Below, in pieces: positions 35,103-42,743 of a stretch of DNA of 64,000 bases. Below the pieces are notes generated by a model. That model made no database searches, was not told the DNA's origin, and saw nothing but the letters and a program-made list of their open reading frames with translations. The DNA comes from UBA668 sp038234785 (GTDB lineage: Bacteria; Actinomycetota; Acidimicrobiia; Acidimicrobiales; Ilumatobacteraceae): positions 1 to 64,000 of the forward strand of contig JBBQTC010000009.1 of the NCBI GenBank assembly GCA_038234785.1, given 5' to 3'. The translations under genes were made by a program, and so were the position numbers. Each line of letters opens with the position of its first letter. The stretch's first letter is position 1.

Positions 35103-35591
35103 ATGAACGACCAAGCACAGGTGCCCGACGCGGTGACGAGCGCGCCCGACGACGAGGCCGCGCCGCCGGAGCCGCCGAGCGAGACCGTCACCGAACCGGC
35201 GAAGGTGATGCGGATCGGTTCGATGGTGAAGCAGCTCCTCGAGGAGGTGCGCACCAGCCCGCTCGACGAGGCGAGTCGTGAGCGGCTGGCCGAGATCTAC
35301 GAGCGCTCGATCGTCGAGGTGGGTGACGCGCTGTCGCCCGATCTGCAACAGGAGCTGCACATGCTGGCGCTGCCGTTCCGCGAGGGCGAAGTCCCGTCGG
35401 AAGGTGAGCTCCGCGTGGCGCAGGCCCAGCTGGTCGGGTGGCTGGAGGGGCTCTTCCACGGCATCCAGGCGACCCTTTTCGCCCAGCAGCTGGCCGCGCG
35501 CCAACAGCTCGAGCAGATGCGCCAGCTCCCCCCGGGTTCGATGGGGCAAGCGCCCATCGAGACCAACGAGCGCCCGGGAACGTACTTGTGA
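35103..35591 (+). CDS. bpa: Bacterial proteasome activator Bpa/PafE
   Basis: The 162-residue protein of the DUF2587/Bpa family has a disordered acidic N-terminus (1-36), then the helical core VMRIGSMVKQLLEEVRTSPL, LPFREGEVPSEGELRVAQAQ and GLFHGIQATLFAQQLAARQQ, with the C-terminal motif GTYL. Known Bpa proteins are ring-forming, ATP-independent activators that dock to the 20S proteasome through a C-terminal GQYL. This indicates that the organism has a proteasome, though none is in the window. The ribosome binding site gaggagc lies 5 nt before the ATG. Confidence 0.9.
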   Translation: MNDQAQVPDAVTSAPDDEAAPPEPPSETVTEPAKVMRIGSMVKQLLEEVRTSPLDEASRERLAEIYERSIVEVGDALSPDLQQELHMLALPFREGEVPSEGELRVAQAQLVGWLEGLFHGIQATLFAQQLAARQQLEQMRQLPPGSMGQAPIETNERPGTYL

Positions 35592-35599
35592 TCCGGTGC

Positions 35600-35605
35600 T
35601 AGGGT
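35600..35605 (+). promoter_or_regulatory. Extended -10 box for dnaE
   Basis: TAGGGT preceded by TGC makes an extended -10 (TGnTANNNT). It would give a leader of about 47 nt ending in the AGAGGAGGT ribosome binding site of dnaE. Confidence 0.45.
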
Positions 35606-35658
35606 CGACGACCGAATCACATCCGTGTAATCCGAACATTCAGAGGAGGTAGGCGCCC

Positions 35659-38600
35659 GTGGGCGATTCGTTCACCCACTTGCACGTCCACACCGAGTTC
35701 TCGATGCTCGATGGGGCGGCCCGTCTCGACGAACTCGTGGCGAAGGCCGTGCAGGACGGACAGCCGGCGCTCGGGATCACGGATCACGGCAACATGTACG
35801 GCGTCCTGGAGTTCTTCAAGGAGTGTCGCAAGCAGGGCGTGAAACCGGTGATCGGTACCGAGGCGTACATGGCGTACGACTCACGTCGCGAGCGCCCTGC
35901 CCGCCGTGGCCGGGTCGACGACTCAGGTGGCGACACCGAGGGCGGCAAGAAGCTCTACTACCACCTCACGCTGCTCGCCGAGACCGACCAGGGGTATCGC
36001 AACCTGATCCAGCTGGCGAGTCTCGCCTTTCTCGAGGGGTACTACTACAAGCCCCGGATGGACTGGGAACTGCTGGAGAAGTACCACGACGGACTCATCG
36101 CCACCACCGGCTGCCTCGGTGGTCACGTGCTCCAGTCCCTGCTGCAGGGCGACGAGAAGGGCGCGCTCGACAAGGCGGGCCGACTGCAGGAGATCTTCGG
36201 ACGCGACAACCTCTTCGTCGAGCTCCAGGACCACGGCCTGCAGGCGCAGCGCGACACGAACCCGAAACTGGTCGAGATCGCCCGCAAGATCGGTGCCCCG
36301 ATCATCGCCACCAACGACTCGCACTACGTGCATCGCGACGATCACGAGGCACACAGCGCATTGCTGTGCGTCCAGACCGGGGCCGTGCTGTCGGACCCGA
36401 AGCGCTTCAAGTTCGAGGGCCAAGAGCACTACCTCAAGACGGCCAACGAGATGCGCTACTTGTTCCGCGATCTTCCCGAGGCGTGCGACAACACGTTGTG
36501 GATCGCCGAGCGCTGCGACGTCAACATCGAGTTCGGCAAACCGCTGCTGCCCAACTTCCCGATTCCGACGGGGTTCACCGACGACGCCGGCTATCTCGAC
36601 CACCTCACGTGGGAGGGCGCCAAGTTGCGCTGGGGTGAGCAGCTGCCGGAGAGCGCGGTCGAACGGATCGCGTACGAGCTGCAGGTCATCAAGAACATGG
36701 GGTTCGCGTCGTACTTCCTCATCGTCTGGGACCTCATCAAGCACGCCAAGGACACCGGCATCCGGGTTGGGCCGGGCCGCGGCTCGGCGGCGGGCTGTGC
36801 CGTCGCCTACTGCCTGCGGATCACCGAGCTCGATCCCATCAAGTACGACCTGCTGTTCGAGCGGTTCCTCAACCCGAGCCGCATCTCGATGCCCGACATC
36901 GACATGGACTTCGACTCTCGCTATCGCGACGAGATGATCCGTTACGCGGCCGAGCGGTACGGCCGCGATCACGTCGCCCAGATCATCACGTTCGGCACCA
37001 TCAAGGCGCGCAACGCGGTTCGGGATGCAGCCCGCGTGCTCGGCTACCCCTACGGCATGGGCGACAAGGTCGCCAAGCTCATGCCGCCCCTCGTGATGGG
37101 CCGCGACACCCCGTTGCGCTATTGCTTCGAGCAGAACCCGAAGTACGCCGACGGGTACAAGGCGGCCGCTGATCTGCGTGCGCTCTACGACGCCGACCCC
37201 GACGTGAAGCGTGTCGTCGACGTCGCCAAGGGCCTCGAAGGCCTCAAGCGCAGTGATGGCATCCATGCCGCGGCGGTGGTGATCACCAAGGAACCGCTCA
37301 CCGACTACCTCCCGATCCAGCGCAAGCCCGTTGCCGGCGGCGACCCGCTCGACGCGCCCATCGTCACGCAGTACGAGATGCACGGTGTGGAGGACCTCGG
37401 CCTGCTGAAGATGGACTTCCTCGGGCTGCGCAACCTCGACGTCATCACCGACACCGTCAAGATGGTCCGCGCGACCAAGGATCCCGAGTTCGACATCGAC
37501 ACGGTGCACCTCGACGACCAACCGGTGTTCGACCTGATGGCGCGCGGCGACACGATGGGGGTCTTCCAGCTCGAATCGCCTCCCATGCGTGCACTGTTGC
37601 GGTCGCTCGCGCCGACGTCGTTCGAGGACGTGTCTGCTGTGCTCGCGCTCTACCGGCCCGGGCCGATGAGCGTCAACATGCACTACGACTACGCCGACCG
37701 GAAGAACAACCGGCAACCGGTCGAGTACTTCCACCCCGACGCCGAGGAAGTGCTCGGCGACACCTATGGCCTGATGATCTATCAGGAGAGCGTGATGCGG
37801 GTGGCGCAGAAGTTCGCCGGGTACTCCCTCGCCGACGCCGACAGCCTGCGCAAGGCGATGGGCAAGAAGAGTCGCGAGGTCATGGCCAAGGAGCGGAGCA
37901 GCTTCGAGGCGGGCTGCGAGCGGATGAACTACGGCCGCGAGCTGGGCGAGCAGCTGTTCGACGTGATCGCCAAGTTCGCCGACTACGCGTTCAACAAGAG
38001 CCACACGTTCGGGTACGGGTTGGTCACCTATCAGACGGCCTACCTCAAGGCGCACTACCCGGTCGAGTACATGGCGTGCTTGCTGACGAGCGTGAAGAGC
38101 AACCTCGACAAGGCGGCGGTGTACCTGAGCGACGCGCGTGCCAACGGTGTGAAGGTGCTCACCCCCGACGTGAATCGCAGCATCACCGACTTCGCGGCCC
38201 TCATGGTCAACGAGGTTCCCATCGATGTGGAACTCCCGGCGGGGAGCCCCGGTGCGATCACGTTCGGCCTCTCGGCGATCCGCAACGTCGGAGAGGGCCT
38301 GGTCGACCTCCTGCTCCGCGAACGCGACGAGAACGGGCCGTACGACTCGTTTCACGACTTCGCCGAGCGGGTGCCCGAGCCCGTGCTGAACAAGCGCACC
38401 GTCGAGTCGCTCATCAAGGCGGGCGCGTTCGACTCGCTCGGCCACCCACGCAAGGGCCTGTTGATGGTCTTCGAGCAGATCATCGACGGCACGCTGGTCC
38501 GGCGCAGAGAGCGCGACCAGGGTGTGATGAGCCTCTTCGGTGACCTCGATGCCGGCGGCGAGGCGGGCTTCGACGAACGGGTGGCGATCCCGACGCTGGA

Positions 38601-39225
38601 GTTCGACAAGAGCGACCGACTCAAGTTCGAGAAGGAGATGCTCGGCTTGTACGTCAGTGACCACCCCTTGCTCGGCGTGGAGGCCGCGCTGCGGCGCAAG
38701 GTCGACTGCAGCGTCGCCGAGGCGGCCGAACGCGAAGACGGCTCGATCGTGGTGCTGGGCGGCGTCATCACCAATCTCTCCCGGAAGTTCACCAAGAAGG
38801 GCGACCAGATGGCGGTGTTCGTGCTCGAGGACCTCGACGCGTCCATCGAGGTCACCGTGTTCCCGCGGGTGCTCACCGAGCAGGGTCACAAGCTGATCGA
38901 CGACGCGATCGTCACCGTTCGGGGCCGGATCGACCGCCGCGACGAGTCCCGATTGGGCTTCATGGCCCAGGATGTGCAGATCATCGAAGGGCTCGACACC
39001 GCCTCCGCGTCGCCGCTGCGTCTCCGCGTGCCGGCGACGTCGCTGAACGAGCTCAAGATCCACCAGATCCGCAAGATCCTGCGTGAACACCCCGGTGATT
39101 CGCCGGTCTACCTGCACATCGGGCACGGGAAGGTGCTGCGCCTCGCCGACGACTACTGCGTCGATCTCGACCGGGTCGTCGGCGAACTGCGCATGGCCCT
39201 GGGCCACGACGCGGTCGTCTTGTGA
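35659..39225 (+). CDS. dnaE: DNA polymerase III alpha subunit
   Basis: The 1188-residue replicative polymerase. It has an N-terminal PHP domain (HLHVHTEFSMLDGAARL, near residue 7; ALGITDHGNMYG), the C-family catalytic domain with GPGRGSAAGCAVAYCLRI and the Asp motif PDIDMDFDSRYRDEM near residue 412, the fingers region YNKSHTFGYG-like FNKSHTFGYGLVTYQ, tandem helix-hairpin-helix (VLNKRTVESLIKAGAFDSLG) and an OB fold (VVLGGVITNLSRKFTKKGDQ). The GTG start has a near-perfect Shine-Dalgarno (AGAGGAGGT). The long minus-strand ORF opposite it is a GC-composition artefact. Confidence 0.97.
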   Translation: MGDSFTHLHVHTEFSMLDGAARLDELVAKAVQDGQPALGITDHGNMYGVLEFFKECRKQGVKPVIGTEAYMAYDSRRERPARRGRVDDSGGDTEGGKKLYYHLTLLAETDQGYRNLIQLASLAFLEGYYYKPRMDWELLEKYHDGLIATTGCLGGHVLQSLLQGDEKGALDKAGRLQEIFGRDNLFVELQDHGLQAQRDTNPKLVEIARKIGAPIIATNDSHYVHRDDHEAHSALLCVQTGAVLSDPKRFKFEGQEHYLKTANEMRYLFRDLPEACDNTLWIAERCDVNIEFGKPLLPNFPIPTGFTDDAGYLDHLTWEGAKLRWGEQLPESAVERIAYELQVIKNMGFASYFLIVWDLIKHAKDTGIRVGPGRGSAAGCAVAYCLRITELDPIKYDLLFERFLNPSRISMPDIDMDFDSRYRDEMIRYAAERYGRDHVAQIITFGTIKARNAVRDAARVLGYPYGMGDKVAKLMPPLVMGRDTPLRYCFEQNPKYADGYKAAADLRALYDADPDVKRVVDVAKGLEGLKRSDGIHAAAVVITKEPLTDYLPIQRKPVAGGDPLDAPIVTQYEMHGVEDLGLLKMDFLGLRNLDVITDTVKMVRATKDPEFDIDTVHLDDQPVFDLMARGDTMGVFQLESPPMRALLRSLAPTSFEDVSAVLALYRPGPMSVNMHYDYADRKNNRQPVEYFHPDAEEVLGDTYGLMIYQESVMRVAQKFAGYSLADADSLRKAMGKKSREVMAKERSSFEAGCERMNYGRELGEQLFDVIAKFADYAFNKSHTFGYGLVTYQTAYLKAHYPVEYMACLLTSVKSNLDKAAVYLSDARANGVKVLTPDVNRSITDFAALMVNEVPIDVELPAGSPGAITFGLSAIRNVGEGLVDLLLRERDENGPYDSFHDFAERVPEPVLNKRTVESLIKAGAFDSLGHPRKGLLMVFEQIIDGTLVRRRERDQGVMSLFGDLDAGGEAGFDERVAIPTLEFDKSDRLKFEKEMLGLYVSDHPLLGVEAALRRKVDCSVAEAAEREDGSIVVLGGVITNLSRKFTKKGDQMAVFVLEDLDASIEVTVFPRVLTEQGHKLIDDAIVTVRGRIDRRDESRLGFMAQDVQIIEGLDTASASPLRLRVPATSLNELKIHQIRKILREHPGDSPVYLHIGHGKVLRLADDYCVDLDRVVGELRMALGHDAVVL

Positions 39226-39340
39226 GGCGATTATGAGCCCCGGGGCAGGAATTCCGACCTTTTCGTGGCAGAATAGGTAGCTCAGGTCAACCATCCATCC
39301 GTTCGAGGGTGGGTTCGAATCGACAGGGAGCTTCAGGGCA

Positions 39341-40000
39341 ATGGCACTCCTCCAGGTGGATACCAGGGACTGCGCGGCGCTCACCGACGGCGATCTCGAC
39401 GAGATGGCGTCGATGGGGGGAGCTTTCGACATCGGTGCGCTGTCGAAGGCGAAAGAGGACTGGGTGCTGAGCACCACATGCCGCATCGACGGCAAGCTGC
39501 ACGGTTTCACGTTCTCCACGCTCGAACGGATCGGCGGCACGCCGTGTGTGCTGCTCGGTCTGATGAGCGTGAAGCGCAACTCGCGCCGCGACCAGGTCCT
39601 CAAGGGCCTGATGAACGAGGCGTATCACCGGGCGCTCATGGCATTCCCCGACGAGGACGTCGTGCTCGGCTCCCGGTTCGCGGTCGCCGGTGCGCTCGAA
39701 GGTTTCAAGCAGCTCGGCGAGCTGATCCCCCGTCCGGGCCACCGCGCTGTCGGTGAGGAGCGCGCCTGGGGCCGTCGCCTCGCCAAGCGATTCGGCGTCG
39801 ACAGCACCTACGACGAGCAGACCTTCATCGCCAAGACCAACGGCCAGAGCGGCTTCCTCGACCACGAGACGCTCAAGCCCGAGAAGGTGAAGCCCGAGGT
39901 GGCGGCCCTGTTCTCCAGGGTCGACATGAAGAAGGGCGGCGCCCTCATCGTCCATGGCTGGGTCATGGCCGAGGACCTCGTCAAGCTGGGTGCCCGCTGA
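39341..40000 (+). CDS. Protein of unknown function
   Basis: I do not recognise this 219-residue protein. The pattern CRIDGKLHGFTFSTLERIGGTPCVLLGLMS followed by KRNSRRDQVLKGLMNEAYHRA resembles the central strand and pantetheine-loop/helix layout of GNAT acetyltransferases, but the R/Q-x-x-G-x-G/A loop is not clear, so this is only a suggestion. There is no signal peptide or membrane helix. It is followed by the nitroreductase gene with a 4-nt overlap, if that gene starts at CTG. A purine-rich agggagcttcagggca precedes the ATG. The preceding 115-nt gap contains GCCCCGGGGC and tRNA-like fragments, but no supported RNA gene. Confidence 0.6.
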   Translation: MALLQVDTRDCAALTDGDLDEMASMGGAFDIGALSKAKEDWVLSTTCRIDGKLHGFTFSTLERIGGTPCVLLGLMSVKRNSRRDQVLKGLMNEAYHRALMAFPDEDVVLGSRFAVAGALEGFKQLGELIPRPGHRAVGEERAWGRRLAKRFGVDSTYDEQTFIAKTNGQSGFLDHETLKPEKVKPEVAALFSRVDMKKGGALIVHGWVMAEDLVKLGAR

Positions 40001-40599
40001 GCGTCCCGCTCGACCAGATCATCCGTCAACGACGGATGACCCGCGACTTCGACATCCGTCCGCTCGACGAGGCCGTCGTCTCCGAACTGCTCGACCTCGC
40101 CCGTCGTGCCCCCTCTGCCGGGTTCAGCCAGGGCGTGCACTTTCTCGCGCTCACCGGTGACGCGCTCCGAGCGTTCTGGCGGACGACGGGTGCCGACGAG
40201 TGGTTCGCCTCGGTGCAGGACGGGGTGCTCAATGCCCCGGTCGTCGTCCTGCCGCTCGCCGATCCCGATGCCTACACCTCTCGGTACAGCGAGGGCGACA
40301 AAGCGGGCCACGGGTTGGAGCTGGCGGAGAACTGGGAGGTCCCGTTCTGGATCACCGACGCCGCGATGGCGACGCAGAATCTGTTGTTGCTGGCCCAGGA
40401 CCGTGGGCTCGGGGCCCTGTACTTCGGGATCTTCCGCAATGCGCGTCTCGCGCTCGACGAGCTCGGCGTGCCGCCGAACGTGCTCCAGGTCGGCGCGGTG
40501 GCGCTCGGGCACCGTGCCGCCGACGACCGCCCGAGCGGGTCGGCAACGACCCGTTCGCGCCGGTCGACGATCGAGGTCGTCCACCACAACCACTGGTGA
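39997..40599 (+). CDS. Nitroreductase family protein, probable CTG start
   Basis: The FMN-dependent nitroreductase-fold protein shows DQIIRQRRMTRDFDIRPLD, then LLDLARRAPSAGFSQG (residues 31-46), FWITDAAMATQNLLLLAQDRGLG and GIFRNARLALDELGVP. The conserved N-terminal IIRQRRMTRDF element lies mostly upstream of the first ATG (40036). Family members begin about 10 residues before this motif. The only possible initiator upstream is CTG 39997, which overlaps the previous stop as CTGA. The 200-residue model therefore uses CTG; with ATG 40036 the product is 187 residues and lacks the FMN-contacting RR segment. Confidence 0.75.
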   Translation: MSVPLDQIIRQRRMTRDFDIRPLDEAVVSELLDLARRAPSAGFSQGVHFLALTGDALRAFWRTTGADEWFASVQDGVLNAPVVVLPLADPDAYTSRYSEGDKAGHGLELAENWEVPFWITDAAMATQNLLLLAQDRGLGALYFGIFRNARLALDELGVPPNVLQVGAVALGHRAADDRPSGSATTRSRRSTIEVVHHNHW

Positions 40600-40636
40600 C
40601 CGATTCTCCGAGCCGGTCTCGGCGAGGGTCGACGAC

Positions 40637-40642
40637 TAGCTT
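40637..40642 (+). promoter_or_regulatory. -10 box for DUF35 gene (leaderless)
   Basis: TAGCTT ends 7 nt before the ATG at 40650, with no ribosome binding site. Confidence 0.45.
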
Positions 40643-40649
40643 GACCCGC

Positions 40650-41045
40650 ATGGCGAATCAGATCCCCCTCGTCGACTACTTGGTGCTCGACGAATCCCCG
40701 CACCTCACCGCATGCGAGTGCACCTCCTGCGGTGCCCGATACTTCGGCCGGCGCAATGCGTGTGCGAGTTGCAGCGCGACCGAATTCAAGGATGTCGCAC
40801 TGTCCAACGACGGCATCGTCAAGGCGTTCTCGATCGTCACGTTCGCGGCGCCGGGTGTACCGGTGCCGTTCGTCTCGGCGATCATCGACTGCGACGGCAC
40901 CAGCGTTCGCGCCAACATCATCAACTGCGAGCCGTCACCGGAGGTCGTGCACCTCGGTATGAAGGTCAGGCTCGCCACGTACGTACTCGGCACCGACGAC
41001 AACGGTGTCGACGCCATCGGCTTCGGCTTCGAGCCCCAGGACTGA
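40650..41045 (+). CDS. DUF35/OB-fold acyl-CoA-binding protein with zinc ribbon
   Basis: The 131-residue protein has a rubredoxin-like zinc ribbon (ACECTSCGARYFGRRNACASCSA, with CxC, CxxC and CxxC cysteines at about 22-45) followed by an OB fold (VKAFSIVTFAAPGVPVPFVSAI, GMKVRLATYVLG). DUF35 proteins act as obligate partners of thiolase-like or lipid-transfer enzymes. The thiolase gene begins 15 nt downstream, so the two probably form a complex acting on an acyl-CoA, as in steroid side-chain degradation (ChsH2/Ltp2). The substrate here is unknown. Confidence 0.85.
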   Translation: MANQIPLVDYLVLDESPHLTACECTSCGARYFGRRNACASCSATEFKDVALSNDGIVKAFSIVTFAAPGVPVPFVSAIIDCDGTSVRANIINCEPSPEVVHLGMKVRLATYVLGTDDNGVDAIGFGFEPQD

Positions 41046-41060
41046 GCAAAGGACACTGAC

Positions 41061-42266
41061 ATGAGCGACGACATCTGGATCCTCGGCATCACGATGACCA
41101 AGTTCGGCAAACACCCGGACAAGGACACCGTCGACCTCGCCTCCGAAGCCGCCATGGCGGCGCTCAAGGATGGCGGCGTCACCATGAAGGACATGGGCAT
41201 TCTCGCCGCCGGCTGCCTGATGCAGTCCAACGCGGGCATCGGCCAGCAACTGCAGAAGCAGATCGGCCAGACCGGCATCCCGGTCTACAACGTCGCCAAC
41301 GCCTGCGCCACCGGTGCGACCGCGCTGCGCACGGCGATCATGGCCGTCAAGTCCGGCGAGGTCGACATGGGCTTGGCCGTCGGCGTCGAGAAGCTCGCCG
41401 GTGCCGGTCTGCTCGGTGCGGGCGGACGCCCCAAGAGTGACAAGAACGAATGGGTCCCGTCCGGGCGCTTCGGTGCGGTCACCGCGACCGATGGCCGCAT
41501 CGGCACCGAGAGCATGCCGGGTGTGTTCGCGCAGGTCGGGATGGAGTACGGCCACAAGTACGGCGGGACCAGCTTCGAGCTGTTCGCCAAGATCGCCGAG
41601 AAGAACCACGCTCACAGCACGCTCAACCCGCTGGCCGCGTACACCAAGCGGATGACGCTCGAAGAGATCATGAACGACGTCATGATCGCCTACCCGAACA
41701 CGCGCAGCATGTGCTCGGCGAACTGCGACGGCGCAGCCGCTGCCGTGGTCGTGAGCGATGCAAAGCTGAAGACGCTCTCGTTGGAGCAGCAGCGTCGGGC
41801 GATCAAGATCAAGGCGTCCGTGCTCACCAGCGATCCGTACGAAGAGGGTTGCCAGGTGCTGCCGAACGTCAACACGCTCACCCGCAACGCGGCGAAGCAG
41901 GCCTACGAGGCTGCCGGCGTCGGCCCTCAGGATCTCGACCTGGTCGAACTGCACGACTGCTTCGCCACCGCCGAGCTCGTGCACTACGACAACCTGATGC
42001 TCTGCGAGGAAGGCGGCGCCGCCGACTTCTTCAACAGCGGCGCGACATGGCGCACCGGTTCGATGCCGGTGAACGTGTCGGGCGGCCTGGAGAGCAAGGG
42101 TCATCCCATCGCTGCCACCGGCATCGCCAACATCTGGGAGGTCTGCCACCACCTGCGTGGTGAGGCAGGCGACCGTCAGATCGAGGGCGCGAAGGTGGGC
42201 ATGGCCCACGTCATCGGTCTCGGCTCCGCATGTGGCCTGCACATCCTGGAGCGCTCCGGCCTCTAG
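41061..42266 (+). CDS. Thiolase-superfamily (lipid-transfer/Ltp-type) enzyme
   Basis: The 401-residue thiolase-fold protein has the first-half Cys motif VYNVANACATGATALRTAIM (Cys near residue 85), LVELHDCFATAELVHYDNL, and the His motif GGLESKGHPIAATGIANIWE near residue 342, then GLGSACGLHILER. It lacks the usual C-terminal CxG thiolase Cys. This set is typical of SCP-x/Ltp-type thiolases or retro-aldolases, which pair with DUF35 proteins such as the one immediately upstream. AAAGGA lies about 9 nt before the ATG. Its TAG stop and that of the convergent lipoprotein share CTAG. Confidence 0.85.
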   Translation: MSDDIWILGITMTKFGKHPDKDTVDLASEAAMAALKDGGVTMKDMGILAAGCLMQSNAGIGQQLQKQIGQTGIPVYNVANACATGATALRTAIMAVKSGEVDMGLAVGVEKLAGAGLLGAGGRPKSDKNEWVPSGRFGAVTATDGRIGTESMPGVFAQVGMEYGHKYGGTSFELFAKIAEKNHAHSTLNPLAAYTKRMTLEEIMNDVMIAYPNTRSMCSANCDGAAAAVVVSDAKLKTLSLEQQRRAIKIKASVLTSDPYEEGCQVLPNVNTLTRNAAKQAYEAAGVGPQDLDLVELHDCFATAELVHYDNLMLCEEGGAADFFNSGATWRTGSMPVNVSGGLESKGHPIAATGIANIWEVCHHLRGEAGDRQIEGAKVGMAHVIGLGSACGLHILERSGL

Positions 42267-42718
42267 TTCGGGCAGGTCGTGTCGAAGTACGCCTGGATGT
42301 TGTTCGAGGCTGCCTCGACCTCAGGGGTGCCGATGTCCTTGATGGCCTGCTGCACCGCTGCGGCGGTCATGTCGTTGTTGTTTGCCTGCATGACCTTGCC
42401 GAGTTCGCCGAGGGCCTTCGACATGATGGCCACATCGCCCTGCAGTTCGGCGGGGACCTGGGCCTTGAGGTCGCCGAACACCTTCTCCAGGTCGCCCTGC
42501 TGACCGGCGGGCACGAAGGCCTGGGCCATCGCCTTGCTGAACGACAGGGCGATCGCCTTGCACTCTTCGGTGAGATTGCCGATGTCGGGGATGGTGATGT
42601 CGCCGACGTTGCCGATCGTGTCGTTCGATGGTGACGATGTCGAACCGCTGCTTCCGCACGCGCTCATTGTCAGCAGTGTGGTGGCAGCGAGGCCGAGGGC
42701 GAGGATGTGACGCTTCAT
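42263..42718 (-). CDS. Predicted lipoprotein of unknown function
   Basis: The 151-residue exported protein has a signal peptide MKRHILALGLAATTLLTMSAC with lipobox MSAC (Cys at residue 21), a Ser/Thr/Gly linker (GSSGSTSSPSND), and a helical domain rich in Ala, Gln and Lys (about 45-140) with a second Cys near the end (DTTCPN). Cys in ECKAIA (near 53) and TTCPN may form a disulfide. The domain is not recognised. GGAG lies 9 nt before the ATG. It follows the YyaL-like gene by 25 nt and is probably co-transcribed. Confidence 0.75.
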   Translation of the reverse strand: MKRHILALGLAATTLLTMSACGSSGSTSSPSNDTIGNVGDITIPDIGNLTEECKAIALSFSKAMAQAFVPAGQQGDLEKVFGDLKAQVPAELQGDVAIMSKALGELGKVMQANNNDMTAAAVQQAIKDIGTPEVEAASNNIQAYFDTTCPN

Positions 42719-42743
42719 GGGGGTGGGCTCCAGTTCGGTGAGT

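Noticed and set aside
39275..39326. tRNA-like fragments (gtagctcaggt, then gggttcgaatc) between dnaE and the unknown gene
   Set aside because: The D-loop-like and T-loop-like elements are about 10 nt too close, no seven-base acceptor stem pairs around them, and no proper anticodon arm can be formed. It could be a decayed tRNA, but a gene is not supported.
35923..39603. Minus-strand ORF of 1226 codons opposite dnaE
   Set aside because: It mirrors dnaE codons in a GC-rich genome, has no family motif, and is rich in His/Val/Leu/Glu/Arg as expected from the complementary frame. Similar antisense ORFs opposite ileS, ftsZ, fabI and ftsI were rejected for the same reason.
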